Shown here: piece after piece, positions 34,699 to 43,165 of the stretch
How the letters are laid out: each line of letters opens with the position of its first letter
How positions within the stretch are numbered: the first letter of the stretch is position 1
Source: Streptomyces antnestii
GTDB taxonomy: Bacteria; Actinomycetota; Actinomycetes; Streptomycetales; Streptomycetaceae
DNA: 64,000 bases
NCBI RefSeq assembly: GCF_004005495.1
Contig: NZ_RZYA01000024.1
Location: 78,329-142,328 of the forward strand
Direction: 5' to 3'
Made by a program: the position numbers and the translations under genes
Notes under the pieces: model-generated
What the model saw: only the letters and a program-made list of their open reading frames with translations
The model's database searches: none
Told to the model about the DNA's origin: nothing

Positions 34699-35340
34699 GT
34701 GACAGCCATCGAGCAGACAGAGGCAGCACGCCCTCGGGGCACGCGCCTGCCGCGTCGTGCCCGACGCAACCAGCTCCTGGGCGCCGCCCAGGAGGTATTC
34801 GTCGCGCAGGGGTACCACGCGGCGGCCATGGACGACATCGCGGAGCGCGCGGGCGTCAGCAAGCCGGTGCTCTACCAGCACTTCCCCGGCAAGCTCGACC
34901 TCTATCTGGCCCTGCTCGACCAGCACTGCGAGTCGCTCCTCCTTTCGGTCCGCACGGCGCTGGCCTCGACCTCGGACAACAAGCAGCGCGTCGCGGCGAC
35001 GATGGACGCGTACTTCGCGTACGTGGAGGACGAGGGCGGCGCGTTCCGCCTGGTCTTCGAGTCGGACCTGACGAACGAGCCCGCGGTGCGCGAGCGCGTG
35101 GACCGCGTCAGCCTGCAGTGCGCCGAGGCGATCTCCGACGTCATCGCCGAAGACACCGGCCTGTCCAAGGAGGAGTCGATGCTCCTCGCCGTCGCCCTGG
35201 GCGGCGTATCGCAGGTCGTGGCGCGCTACTGGCTGTCCAGTCAGTCGACGATCCCGCGCGACAAGGCCGTGCAGCTCCTGACATCCCTTGCCTGGCGCGG
35301 CATCGCGGGCTTCCCGCTGCACGGCACCGAACACCACTGA
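34699..35340 (+). CDS. TetR/AcrR family transcriptional regulator
   Basis: This 213-residue repressor-type protein has a helix-turn-helix at residues about 37-60 (AMDDIAERAGVSKPVLYQHF), preceded by LLGAAQEVFVAQGYH, the classical TetR N-terminus. The C-terminal domain is the ligand and dimer part. GTG 34699 has GGGAGG 5 nt upstream. In mycobacteria the equivalent TetR gene (Rv3208) also precedes the DUF3107 gene, so the pair is conserved. The target genes and ligand are unknown; autoregulation or control of DUF3107 is plausible. Confidence 0.9.
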   Translation: MTAIEQTEAARPRGTRLPRRARRNQLLGAAQEVFVAQGYHAAAMDDIAERAGVSKPVLYQHFPGKLDLYLALLDQHCESLLLSVRTALASTSDNKQRVAATMDAYFAYVEDEGGAFRLVFESDLTNEPAVRERVDRVSLQCAEAISDVIAEDTGLSKEESMLLAVALGGVSQVVARYWLSSQSTIPRDKAVQLLTSLAWRGIAGFPLHGTEHH

Positions 35341-35494
35341 CGGCGGCCGGCGCACCGCCGTCGGCGGCCGGCCGGTGGTCTGTTCGCTCCTGGCGTGCAG
35401 CATGGACGCCGGGTACGTCCCCTCACCGGGCTAATGTGTGCTGGGTACGGCGCGGTCGTCCGCGCACATCACGGATCGTCGGAGGGACAAGGCC

Positions 35495-35722
35495 GTGGAG
35501 GTCAAGATCGGCGTGCAGCACGCGCCCCGCGAGATCGTTCTGGAGAGCGGCCAGACCGCCGAGGAAGTCGAGAGCGCGGTGGCCGAGGCGCTGACCGGCA
35601 AGGCGCAGCTGCTGACTCTCGAGGACGACCACGGCCGCAAGGTCCTGGTACCGGCCGAGCGCCTCGCGTACGTGGAGATCGGTGAGCCGACCGTGCGCAA
35701 GGTGGGCTTCGGCCCGGTGTAG
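35495..35722 (+). CDS. DUF3107 protein (TB9.4-like)
   Basis: This 75-residue cytoplasmic protein belongs to an actinobacteria-specific family: VEVKIGVQHAPREIVLESGQ at the start, and a C-terminal LVPAERLAYVEIGEPTVRKV. GTG 35495 follows GGAGG. It is small, mixed alpha/beta and lacks known catalytic motifs. It follows the TetR gene by 154 bp and is followed by a strong terminator. Function unknown. Confidence 0.85.
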   Translation: MEVKIGVQHAPREIVLESGQTAEEVESAVAEALTGKAQLLTLEDDHGRKVLVPAERLAYVEIGEPTVRKVGFGPV

Positions 35723-35763
35723 CAAGCCCGGCCCGGCAGCAGCCGGGCCATGGAGAGACACAT

Positions 35764-35803
35764 GAGAAAGGGCCCGATGGCATCCGCCACCGGGCCCTTT
35801 CTC
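35764..35803 (+). terminator. Strong hairpin terminator after the DUF3107 gene
   Basis: GAGAAAGGGCCCG (35764-35776) pairs perfectly with CGGGCCCTTTCTC (35791-35803). An inner TGG/CCA helix extends the stem after one mismatch. Confidence 0.85.
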
Positions 35804-35917
35804 ACGTCTGTTCCGCGACCCCAGGGCACCCGTACGGGGAGGGTTGCGTTCCGCGGCCCGGGGGTAGACCGGCTAGGACCGATTTGCACCCCGGCCACTC
35901 GGGAGGGACCCCCCACG

Positions 35918-36184
35918 ATGCTCCTGGAAGCGCTCGGCTCCGCCCTGCTCGGCCTCGGTCTCGGCTGGGCCGCGGCCCGCGGCCTGCCCCACCGGCTCCC
36001 GTCCCGGGCGCTGGTGCTGCCGACGGGAATCGCGGGTGCGCTCTTCGGGGCGTTTCTGACGCATACGACGCTGGGCTCCGGACACAGCGTGGCCACCCTC
36101 ACGGGAGCGGTCGTCGTGGGCGTGGCGCTGTTGTCGCTACTGCTCCGCCCCTCCGCCAGAGTCCGCCGGTCGGCAGCGGTCTAG
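35918..36184 (+). CDS. Small membrane protein
   Basis: This 88-residue protein has three hydrophobic segments: LLEALGSALLGLGLGWAAA, ALVLPTGIAGALFGAFL and a C-terminal ATLTGAVVVGVALLSLLL. It ends in a basic tail RPSARVRRS, which suggests a cytoplasmic C-terminus. ATG 35918 has GGGAGG 10 nt upstream. It is convergent with the ferritin-like gene. No family was recognised. Confidence 0.7.
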   Translation: MLLEALGSALLGLGLGWAAARGLPHRLPSRALVLPTGIAGALFGAFLTHTTLGSGHSVATLTGAVVVGVALLSLLLRPSARVRRSAAV

Positions 36185-36212
36185 GCCGTGACCGACCGGC
36201 GGTGACGCGGCG

Positions 36213-36950
36213 TCAGGCGGCCAGCCCCAGAGCGGCCATCCGCTTGGTGTGCGCCTCGGTGATCCGGGAGAACATGCGGCCGACCTCCGCGAGGTCGAAC
36301 CCGTCGGCCACGCCGCCGACGAGCATCGTCGACAGGGCGTCCCGGTCGGCGACGACCCGCTGCGACTGCGACAGGGCCTCCCCCATGAGTCGTCGCGCCC
36401 ACAGCGCGAGCCGTCCGCCCACGCGCGGCTCCGCCTCGATCGCGGCCCGCACCTTCTCCACGGCGAAGCTGGCGTGCCCGGTGTCGTCGAGCACGGCAAG
36501 GACGAGGGAGCGGGTGTCCGAGTCGAGGCGTGCGGCGACCTCGCGGTAGAAATCACTGGCGATCGAGTCGCCGACGTAGGCCTTGACCAGGCCCTCCAGC
36601 CAGTCCGACGGCGCCGTCTGGCGGTGGAAGCCGTCGAGTGCGGCGACGAAGGGCTCCATCGCGTCGGTCGGCTCGACGCCGATCGCCGAGAGCCGGTCGC
36701 GCAGCTGCTCGAAGTGGTGGAACTCGGCCGACGCCATCTTCGCGAGCTCGGCCTTGTCGCCGAGCGTCGGCGCCAGCTTCGCGTCCTCCGCGAGCCGCTC
36801 GAACGCGGCGAGCTCCCCGTACGCGAGTGCGCCGAGCAGGTCGACCACCGCGGCGCGGTAGTGCGGGTCGACGGATGCCTTCGCCCAGTTCTGGGCTGCG
36901 ATTCCGGTGGGTTCGTCGGCTGCTGCGGCGGCAGTGTCAGGCGTCTCCAT
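36213..36950 (-). CDS. Ferritin-like-fold protein (MiaE-like family)
   Basis: This 245-residue all-alpha protein matches the actinobacterial ferritin-like family that includes Rv3210c. Candidate metal ligands are Glu in ALAYGELAAFERLAEDAK, the E-x2-H in ASAEFHHFEQLRDR, and later acidic residues with His in DTGHASFAVEK. The pattern fits a di-iron four-helix bundle, as in tRNA hydroxylase MiaE, but the reaction is not known. ATG 36950 was chosen over an upstream GTG (36959). It is divergent from the RNA helicase gene, as in mycobacteria. Confidence 0.83.
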   Translation of the reverse strand: METPDTAAAAADEPTGIAAQNWAKASVDPHYRAAVVDLLGALAYGELAAFERLAEDAKLAPTLGDKAELAKMASAEFHHFEQLRDRLSAIGVEPTDAMEPFVAALDGFHRQTAPSDWLEGLVKAYVGDSIASDFYREVAARLDSDTRSLVLAVLDDTGHASFAVEKVRAAIEAEPRVGGRLALWARRLMGEALSQSQRVVADRDALSTMLVGGVADGFDLAEVGRMFSRITEAHTKRMAALGLAA

Positions 36951-37363
36951 AAACCGCACAATAGCCCGCCGGGCGCCGCCGGAAGTGCCTGGTCAATGAC
37001 TGTGACGACGACTACGTGACCAATTCGGCCATCGCACATGCGCGATTCCGGGGTATGGTGGTAAAGAGCCCGCCGGGTACGGACAGTACTTTCGCGTATC
37101 TGTTTGTACGTCTTTCGACGGGCCTCATGAATGAGGATGCCCGGTCGGTGGCCCGATCGGCTCCGACCCGACAGCCCTCCGGGCGGTACGTCACACGACG
37201 TACGGCAAGAGGAGGGAATCCCTCAGCGGTACGAGCGCTCGAGCGTCGGCAGTGGTCCCGCGTCACCCGGCCCGCCCGCCTCTCGCTGGCGACCGGCGAT
37301 CAATCGGCACGGTCACGACCCCCGCGTTCGCCTCGCACCGCGTCTCACAGAAGAGGCAACACC
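36951..37363. other. Divergent upstream region of the ferritin-like and RNA helicase genes
   Basis: This region of about 410 bp has no convincing gene. It is locally A+T-richer around 37020-37110. It can supply promoters for both divergent genes and a long 5' leader for the helicase, as is common for DEAD-box RNA helicase genes. The helicase frame stays open here, but codon quality drops. Confidence 0.5.
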
Positions 37364-39571
37364 CTGACTACGCAGCAGATTTCTACGTTCCGAGACCTGG
37401 GCATCCTGCCCGAGACCGCCGAAGCCCTCGAGGCCGTCGGCATCGTCAACCCCTTTCCCATCCAGGAGATGACGCTCCCCGTAGCGCTCTCCGGAACCGA
37501 CGTCATCGGCCAGGCCAAGACCGGCACCGGCAAGACGCTCGGATTCGGGCTTCCGCTCCTCGAGCGCGTCACCGTCCCCGCGGACGTCGAGGCGGGCCGG
37601 GCGAAGCCCGAGCAGCTGACCGACGCCCCGCAGGCGCTCGTCGTCGTCCCCACGCGTGAGCTGTGCCAGCAGGTCACGAACGACCTGCTGACCGCCGGCA
37701 AGGTGCGCAATGTGCGCGTCCTCGCCATATACGGCGGCCGTGCCTACGAGCCGCAGGTCGAGGCGCTCAAGAAGGGCATCGACGTCGTCGTCGGCACCCC
37801 GGGCCGCCTGCTCGACCTCGCCGGCCAGAAGAAGCTCGACCTGAAGCACGTCAAGTCCCTCGTCCTCGACGAGGCCGACGAGATGCTCGACCTGGGCTTC
37901 CTGCCCGACGTCGAGAAGATCATCAACATGCTTCCGGCCAAGCGCCAGACCATGCTGTTCTCCGCGACGATGCCGGGCGCCGTCATCGGCCTCGCCCGTC
38001 GTTACATGTCGCAGCCGACGCACATCCGCGCCACGTCGCCCGACGGCGAGGGCGCGACCGTCGCGAACATCTCGCAGCACGTCTACCGCGCGCACAACAT
38101 GGACAAGCCGGAGATGGTCTCGCGCATCCTGCAGGCCGACGGCCGCGGGCTCGCGATGATCTTCTGCCGTACGAAGCGGACCGCCGCGGACATCGCCGAC
38201 CAGCTGCAGAAGCGCGGTTTCGCCTCCGGCGCGGTCCACGGTGACCTCGGCCAGGGCGCGCGCGAGCAGGCCCTGCGGGCGTTCCGCAACGGCAAGGTGG
38301 ACGTGCTCGTCTGCACCGACGTCGCCGCGCGCGGCATCGACGTCGAGGGCGTCACGCACGTCATCAACTACCAGTCCCCCGAGGACGAGAAGACCTACCT
38401 GCACCGCATCGGCCGCACCGGCCGCGCGGGCGCCAAGGGCATCGCGATCACGCTGGTCGACTGGGACGACATCCCGCGCTGGCAGCTGATCAACAAGGCG
38501 CTGGACCTGAAGTTCCCGGACCCGGTCGAGACGTACTCGTCGTCTCCGCACCTGTACGAGGAGCTGAACATCCCGGCCGGCACGAAGGGCGTGCTTCCGC
38601 GCTCCGAGCGCACCCGGGCCGGCCTGGCCGCCGAAGAGGTCGAGGACCTCGGCGAGACCGGTGGCCGTGGCGGGCGCGGCGGCCGTGGTGGCCGTACGTC
38701 CGCGCCGGCTCCCGTCGAGGAACGCGAGCGCGAGCCGCGTCCGGCGCGTACGACGCCGCGTCGCCGCCGCCGTATCCGTAACGGCGAGCCGGTGGCCGCT
38801 CCGGCGGCGAACGAGCCGCGGACGATCCCCGCGCCGGCCGAGTCCGCTCCCTCCGAATCCGCTGCCTCCGAGGCCGCGGTCGTCGAGCCGCGTACGCCGC
38901 GCCGTCGCCGCCGCACCCGTGCGGGCGCCGGTCCGGAGGCCGCCGTCGCGACGGCGGAGGCCGTGACGGAGATCGCCACGGAGGTCGCTACGGAGACCAA
39001 GCCGAAGCGCACCCGTAAGGCCGCCGCCCCCAAGGTCACGGCCGAGGAGGTCACGGAGACCGTCGAGGCGACGGTCCCGAGGCCGCGCCGCCGCACCCGC
39101 AAGGCCGCCGAGGCGGTCGTCGAGACCGTCGAGGCGACCGAGGCCGTCACGGAGACGAAGCCGAAGCGCACCCGCAAGGCGGCCGCGACGGTCGTCGACA
39201 CGGTCGAGGCCACCGAGGCCATCACCGAGACGAAGCCGAAGCGCACCCGCAAGGCCGCCGCTCCCAAGGCGACCGCCGACGCCGAGGCCGTCACGGAGAC
39301 CAAGCCGAAGCGCACCCGCAAGGCGGCCGCGACGGTCGTCGACACGGTCGAGGCCACCGAGGCCATCACCGAGACGAAGCCGAAGCGCACCCGCAAGGCG
39401 GCGGCCCCCAAGGCGACCGCCGAAGCCGCCTCCGAAGCCACGGAGACGAAGCCGAAGCGGACCCGCAAGGCCGCCGCCCCCAAGGCGGCCGCCGAAGCGC
39501 CCACCGAGGAAGCCCCGGCCACCAAGCCCCGCCGCCGCACCCGCAAGACCGCGGAACCGACGGAGAGCTGA
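37364..39571 (+). CDS. rhlE: DEAD-box ATP-dependent RNA helicase with a long basic repeat tail
   Basis: The protein has 735 residues from CTG 37364. It remodels RNA structure, often in ribosome assembly or cold stress. Motifs in order: Q motif GIVNPFPIQEMTLP, motif I AKTGTGKT, Ia PTRELC, Ib GTPGR, II LDEADEM, III FSATMP, IV IFCRTKR, V TDVAARGIDV, VI HRIGRTGRAG. The core ends near residue 400. The tail has RGGRGGRGGR, then six KPKRTRKAA units separated by acidic spacers, suited to RNA binding. The family start (TFRDLGILPETAEALEAVGI) is reached from CTG 37364 with AGAGG 7 nt upstream; no ATG or GTG lies near, so the start codon is uncertain. Upstream in-frame starts would add up to about 116 residues. 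Confidence 0.88.
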   Translation: MTTQQISTFRDLGILPETAEALEAVGIVNPFPIQEMTLPVALSGTDVIGQAKTGTGKTLGFGLPLLERVTVPADVEAGRAKPEQLTDAPQALVVVPTRELCQQVTNDLLTAGKVRNVRVLAIYGGRAYEPQVEALKKGIDVVVGTPGRLLDLAGQKKLDLKHVKSLVLDEADEMLDLGFLPDVEKIINMLPAKRQTMLFSATMPGAVIGLARRYMSQPTHIRATSPDGEGATVANISQHVYRAHNMDKPEMVSRILQADGRGLAMIFCRTKRTAADIADQLQKRGFASGAVHGDLGQGAREQALRAFRNGKVDVLVCTDVAARGIDVEGVTHVINYQSPEDEKTYLHRIGRTGRAGAKGIAITLVDWDDIPRWQLINKALDLKFPDPVETYSSSPHLYEELNIPAGTKGVLPRSERTRAGLAAEEVEDLGETGGRGGRGGRGGRTSAPAPVEEREREPRPARTTPRRRRRIRNGEPVAAPAANEPRTIPAPAESAPSESAASEAAVVEPRTPRRRRRTRAGAGPEAAVATAEAVTEIATEVATETKPKRTRKAAAPKVTAEEVTETVEATVPRPRRRTRKAAEAVVETVEATEAVTETKPKRTRKAAATVVDTVEATEAITETKPKRTRKAAAPKATADAEAVTETKPKRTRKAAATVVDTVEATEAITETKPKRTRKAAAPKATAEAASEATETKPKRTRKAAAPKAAAEAPTEEAPATKPRRRTRKTAEPTES
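39141..39399 (+). repeat. Tandem repeat in the RNA helicase tail
   Basis: A block of about 115 bp at 39141-39255 recurs at 39285-39399 (144-bp offset) with a single difference seen. It encodes two KPKRTRKAA modules and the spacer TVVDTVEATEAI. Confidence 0.85.
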
Positions 39572-39584
39572 GGCAGAACCAGGC

Positions 39585-39624
39585 AAACGGCCCGGTCCCC
39601 GCGAAAGCGGGGACCGGGCCGTTT
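39585..39624 (+). terminator. Perfect 18-bp hairpin terminator of the RNA helicase gene
   Basis: AAACGGCCCGGTCCCCGC (39585-39602) pairs without mismatch with GCGGGGACCGGGCCGTTT (39607-39624) over a GAAA tetraloop, ending in TTTC. Confidence 0.92.
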
Positions 39625-40108
39625 CGCATGCACGGCCGGCGCCCCCAAGCCCCACAGCCCACCTTCGCCCCCGGCCGCCCCGCCACCGAGGACCAGCACC
39701 CACACGCAGGCCTCCGGCCACACCCTTGCCCCAAGGCCAGCACTCCAGGGCCCGCCATCCCCAGCCTCACAGCCCCGCCAAGCCCGCCCTCGGCCCCTCT
39801 CACCCCCGCCACGGCGATCCACTCGGTCCTGGAGCGCACGACGACGACGGGCGAGATCACCAAGTAGTCGCCCAACAGCCCCACCGGCCGGCAGCCGCGC
39901 CCCGACGGGAGGGGACGTGGCGGGATGTGCGCGCGGAGCCACGTGGGGGAGCGCTCGGGCTTCATGTGCTCGCGCCGGAACCCATAGAACAGCGAGCACG
40001 TACATCCCGCCGCGTCCCCGCACTCCCCTCACGGAGCGCACGCCCCACCGAGCCGCACGGAGCGCCCCTCCGAATGACCTCCGTCCACGCTGCCGTTAGC
40101 CTCGTCGC
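39625..40108. other. Intergenic region without a recognisable gene
   Basis: About 480 bp lie between the helicase terminator and the next hydrolase. Frames here have poor codon quality and no ribosome site or family match. The first half is C-rich. The second half holds the nested inverted repeat at 39911-40019. Confidence 0.5.
39911..40019. repeat. Nested inverted repeats
   Basis: GGGGACGTGGCGGGATGT (39911-39928) is complementary to 40002-40019 except for one position that can form G-U in RNA. Inside it, GTGCTCGC (39966-39973) pairs with GCGAGCAC (39992-39999). The outer arms could form an 18-bp stem enclosing a second hairpin. Confidence 0.7.
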
Positions 40109-40987
40109 ATGAGTCGGCCTTCCGTGTTCGTTCCGCCTCCCGGCGCCGTCGCGCACGCGCTGAGTACCGCGCGCGGCGACTTCGCCGCCATCAGTGCCGG
40201 GCCGCGGGACGCCGCGCACACCGGCACCGCGCTCCTGCTGCCCGGGTTCACCGGCAGCAAGGAGGACTTCATCGCCCTGCATGTGCCCCTCGCCGCCGCC
40301 GGATACCGGACCGTCGCCGTAGACGGCCGCGGCCAGTACGAGTCGCGAGGGCCGCGCGACGACGAATCCCCTTACGCACAGCGTGAGTTGGCGCGCGACG
40401 TGCTAGCGCAGGCACTCGCCGTGGACGACGGTACGCCGCTGCATCTGGTGGGACATTCGCTCGGTGGCCAGATCGCCCGGGCCGCCGTCCTGATCGACGC
40501 GGCCCCGTTCGCCTCACTCACGCTGATGTCCTCGGGCCCGGCGCAGATCTCGCCGTCGCAGCAGGAGCGCGTCAAGCTGCTGCGGGACGCGCTCACCGTG
40601 CTCGACATGGCGCAGGTGTGGGACGCGATGCAGGCCCTGGACGCGCCGGAGGAGACGGACACCCCGAGCCCGGGCGCGGACAACGCGGACGCACTGCGGC
40701 ACCGCTGGCTGCTCAACAGCCCGGCCCAGCTCATCGCCACCGGCCGTCAGCTGTGCACGGAGCCCGACCTGGTCGACGAGCTGGCGGCCGTCCGGCTGCC
40801 CAAGCACGTGCTGTCGGGCGAGCGCGACGACACCTGGCCGGTGCAGCTCCTGGACTCCATGGCCGTACGTCTCTCGGCCCGCAGGACCGTCATCGCGGGC
40901 GCCGAGCACTCCCCCAACACGGACCGCCCCGAGGAGACCGCGACGGCCCTGGCCGCGTTCTGGGACCTGCACCCACCGGTGATCTAG
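40109..40987 (+). CDS. Alpha/beta-hydrolase
   Basis: This 292-residue serine hydrolase has the oxyanion segment LLPGFTGSKEDF, nucleophile elbow VGHSLGGQ, catalytic Asp in SGERDDTWP and His in AGAEHSPNTD. The DGRGQYESRGP segment replaces the usual DxRGxGxS. There is no signal peptide. ATG 40109 starts 14 residues before family-like sequence. It is convergent with the NYN gene, only 19 bp away. Substrate unknown. Confidence 0.85.
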   Translation: MSRPSVFVPPPGAVAHALSTARGDFAAISAGPRDAAHTGTALLLPGFTGSKEDFIALHVPLAAAGYRTVAVDGRGQYESRGPRDDESPYAQRELARDVLAQALAVDDGTPLHLVGHSLGGQIARAAVLIDAAPFASLTLMSSGPAQISPSQQERVKLLRDALTVLDMAQVWDAMQALDAPEETDTPSPGADNADALRHRWLLNSPAQLIATGRQLCTEPDLVDELAAVRLPKHVLSGERDDTWPVQLLDSMAVRLSARRTVIAGAEHSPNTDRPEETATALAAFWDLHPPVI

Positions 40988-41006
40988 GCCCCCCGCCGCC
41001 CTAGCA

Positions 41007-41912
41007 CTAGTACTGGGCCTGGAGGTGACTCCAGAAGCCGTCTCTCAACGCCCGGCGCAGATCCGACTGCCCGCGCAGCGAGTACTGCAGCAGCCCCTCC
41101 GCCTCGACGAGGAGGTCCTGGTCGACGGGACCGGGCAGGTACGGGTGGCCCGGGAGCAGGTCGACCAGTGACTCCCTACCCCGGGCGGCCAGCCACTTCG
41201 CGGCGACCTGCGCGCCGACGAAGCGCACGTCCTCGCGCGAGGGTCGGGTCGTGCCCGCGTTCTCGAACGTCGGCCCGGCGCTGCGCCGGGACACGTACGG
41301 CTTGAAGAACGCCAGGTCGAACGTGCGCTGGCTGTCGACCTCCCAGAGGAGCGCCTCCGCTTGGTTGCGGCCTTCGGGCGCTTCGATGCCCCACAGGTGG
41401 ACGCGCGCGCCGTACCCCTGTGCGGCCTCGACCGCGGAGACGAGGTCCTCGTCCCCGCCGATGAGCGCCGCGTCGCTGATGGCGCGGTGCCGGGCGAGGG
41501 ACTCGAGGTCCGTGCGGATCAGGGAGTCGACGCCCTTCTGCTGGTTGTTCGCGTTGAGGTTGCCGAGCCTGACCTTGACGTCGGGCAGTTCGGCGATGGA
41601 CTGCTGCTCGTTCGTGTGGATGCGGCGCCGGGCGCCGTCGTACCAGTACACGCGCAGCAGCCGGCTGTCCGCGAAGATCGTGCGGGCCCGGTCGATGAGC
41701 GCGTCGACGATCCCTTCGGCGTCCAGGTCGAAGGATCTGCGGTCCTCGGTCCCCGCGACGAGGCGGCCGGCGGCGGCGTAGAGGTATCCGGCGTCCACGA
41801 AGATCGCGTGGGTGGACGGCGTCTTGGCCACTTCGGCGAGCATGCGCGTGAGCAGCTCGTTCGTACGGTCGAGCTCCGCGCGGATGGCCGTCAGGTCGTC
41901 GTTCACGTTCAT
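41007..41912 (-). CDS. NYN-domain (PIN-like) putative ribonuclease
   Basis: The protein has 301 residues. The NYN domain begins AIFVDAGYLYAAAGRL with the first acidic residue. DGARRRIHTNEQQ and KGVDSLIRTDLESLARHRAI supply more acidic and RNA-contact positions, and the third acidic cluster is ALIGGDEDLVSAVEAAQGYG. These match the metal site of PIN/FLAP-type nucleases acting on RNA. The C-terminal 100 residues (TRPSREDVRFVGAQVA onwards) are probably helical and unassigned. ATG 41912 was chosen because it just precedes a helix common in the family. It is divergent from the 50-residue gene. Confidence 0.85.
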   Translation of the reverse strand: MNVNDDLTAIRAELDRTNELLTRMLAEVAKTPSTHAIFVDAGYLYAAAGRLVAGTEDRRSFDLDAEGIVDALIDRARTIFADSRLLRVYWYDGARRRIHTNEQQSIAELPDVKVRLGNLNANNQQKGVDSLIRTDLESLARHRAISDAALIGGDEDLVSAVEAAQGYGARVHLWGIEAPEGRNQAEALLWEVDSQRTFDLAFFKPYVSRRSAGPTFENAGTTRPSREDVRFVGAQVAAKWLAARGRESLVDLLPGHPYLPGPVDQDLLVEAEGLLQYSLRGQSDLRRALRDGFWSHLQAQY

Positions 41913-42004
41913 AGGTGACCCATTGTCCCGGCCGTCACGCTGCGAACACAACCGCTCCCGCTACCCACGGGTAATTAGTCTCGCGAAAAATTTCCTTAGC
42001 GTAG

Positions 42005-42030
42005 GGAATGTTTGCTGGGGGCAACTCGTT
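42005..42030 (+). promoter_or_regulatory. SigR-type promoter upstream of a 50-residue gene
   Basis: GGAAT (42005-42009) is followed by exactly 18 nt and GTT (42028-42030), matching the SigR consensus like the mrx1 and moeZ promoters. The predicted transcript would have a leader of about 140 nt before the small gene and end at the terminator at 42376. Confidence 0.65.
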
Positions 42031-42174
42031 GACCACTACAGAACGCGGGGCACTGGAGCCACGCAATCCACTCTTAACGGTCAGGCAACCGCCTGGCCGT
42101 ACGGCGGGCCAAGACTGTTGTCCCGCACCAGTAGTTCTCCTCCAGGAGGATGACCAGACGAAGGGAGAAGCCAT

Positions 42175-42327
42175 ATGCGCTTCGAAATCATGCGACTCGA
42201 CGACGTCGACGGAATCGCCGTCGACACCACCGTCGTGGACGCCGCCTCCGTCAACCGGATCGTTCAGCAGGCGGCCTCCATCGGCCAGCGCCTCTACATC
42301 CGCCCGGCCGAGTCGCCTGCTTCGTAA
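42175..42327 (+). CDS. 50-residue protein, probable SigR target, function unknown
   Basis: The predicted protein begins MRFEIMRLDDVDGIAV and ends in IGQRLYIRPAESPAS. ATG 42175 has GGGAG 8 nt upstream. It contains no Cys, no membrane segment and no known motif, and is likely a small alpha/beta protein. A SigR-type promoter lies 145 bp upstream and a strong terminator 49 bp downstream, so it forms its own transcription unit. Similar short proteins are, from memory, widespread in Streptomyces as hypothetical proteins. Its stress-linked promoter is the only functional hint. Confidence 0.75.
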   Translation: MRFEIMRLDDVDGIAVDTTVVDAASVNRIVQQAASIGQRLYIRPAESPAS

Positions 42328-42375
42328 CGCGAAGACGACTCCCGATACACCGTACGTAATCGATTAACACGCTTC

Positions 42376-42411
42376 AGAGCCCCCGTACGAAAGCCGTACG
42401 GGGGCTCTTTT
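42376..42411 (+). terminator. Intrinsic terminator with T-run
   Basis: AGAGCCCCCGTACG (42376-42389) pairs perfectly with CGTACGGGGGCTCT (42395-42408) over a 5-nt loop and is followed by TT, giving TTTT. It lies between the 50-residue gene and convergent marC. Confidence 0.93.
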
Positions 42412-42436
42412 GCGTCTACGGCGGGCGGCGCCAGGG

Positions 42437-43042
42437 TCAGGAGCTCCGGATCACCTGGGTCACGCCGTTGATGATCTGCTGGACGGCGATCGCGGAGAGC
42501 ATCATGCCCGCGAGGCGCGTCACCAGGACGACGCCGCCGTCCTTGATCACGCGGATGATCAGCAGCGAGTAGCGCATCACGAACCACAGGACGACATGGA
42601 TGGCGACGATCGCCGTCCAGACCGACATCTGCGTGGCGACGCTGCCCGCCTTCTGCACGGCGAGGATGACGGACACGATCGCGCCGGGGCCCGCGAGCAG
42701 CGGCATGCCGAGCGGCACGAGCGCGACGTTGACGTCCTTGGTCTGCTTCGGCTCGTCAGTCTTGCCGGTGAGCAGGTCGAGCGCGATGAGAAGGAGCAGC
42801 AGTCCGCCCGCGATCATCAGTGCGGGGACGGAGACATGCAGGTAGTCGAGGATCTGGTGGCCGAGGAGGCCGAAGACCGCGATGACGCCGAAGGCGACGC
42901 AGACGGCCTGGAAGGCCATCCGCTTCTGGGTCTTGGCGGGCCGGCCCGCGGTGAGCGCGAGGAAGATCGGGGTGATCCCCGGGGGGTCCATAATCACGAA
43001 TAGCGTGAGAAAAAGGGATCCGAAGACGGCGAAATCAAACAC
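42437..43042 (-). CDS. MarC family integral membrane protein
   Basis: This 201-residue protein has six membrane spans. The MarC hallmarks are the N-terminal FDFAVFGSLFLTLFVIMDPPG, where the PPG motif closes span 1, and the central NVALVPLGMPLLAGPGAIVS, the second half of the inverted repeat. Such proteins are putative transporters of unknown substrate; early links to antibiotic resistance in E. coli were not upheld. GTG 43042 has AAGG 8 nt upstream. It follows the PHP gene in the same direction at a distance of 123 bp. Confidence 0.9.
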   Translation of the reverse strand: MFDFAVFGSLFLTLFVIMDPPGITPIFLALTAGRPAKTQKRMAFQAVCVAFGVIAVFGLLGHQILDYLHVSVPALMIAGGLLLLLIALDLLTGKTDEPKQTKDVNVALVPLGMPLLAGPGAIVSVILAVQKAGSVATQMSVWTAIVAIHVVLWFVMRYSLLIIRVIKDGGVVLVTRLAGMMLSAIAVQQIINGVTQVIRSS

Positions 43043-43165
43043 AGGGTGCCTTGAGAGTGGGGTCCGCGGGGTCATCCGGGACGCGACGTGCGTGGGGGCG
43101 CGGTGCGCGGGTGCCCGCACCGAGGTATGGAAGAGGCGGCCCGCCGGATCGCGGCGGGCGCCGGG

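Noticed and set aside
39628..39867. Gene after the RNA helicase
   Set aside because: The frame is Pro-rich with no ribosome site and lies just past a very strong terminator. It reads as C-rich intergenic sequence.
42008..42367. A 119-codon ORF overlapping the 50-residue gene
   Set aside because: It begins inside the SigR-type promoter, has no ribosome site and has poor codon use. The shorter ORF at 42175 has a proper Shine-Dalgarno and codon bias.
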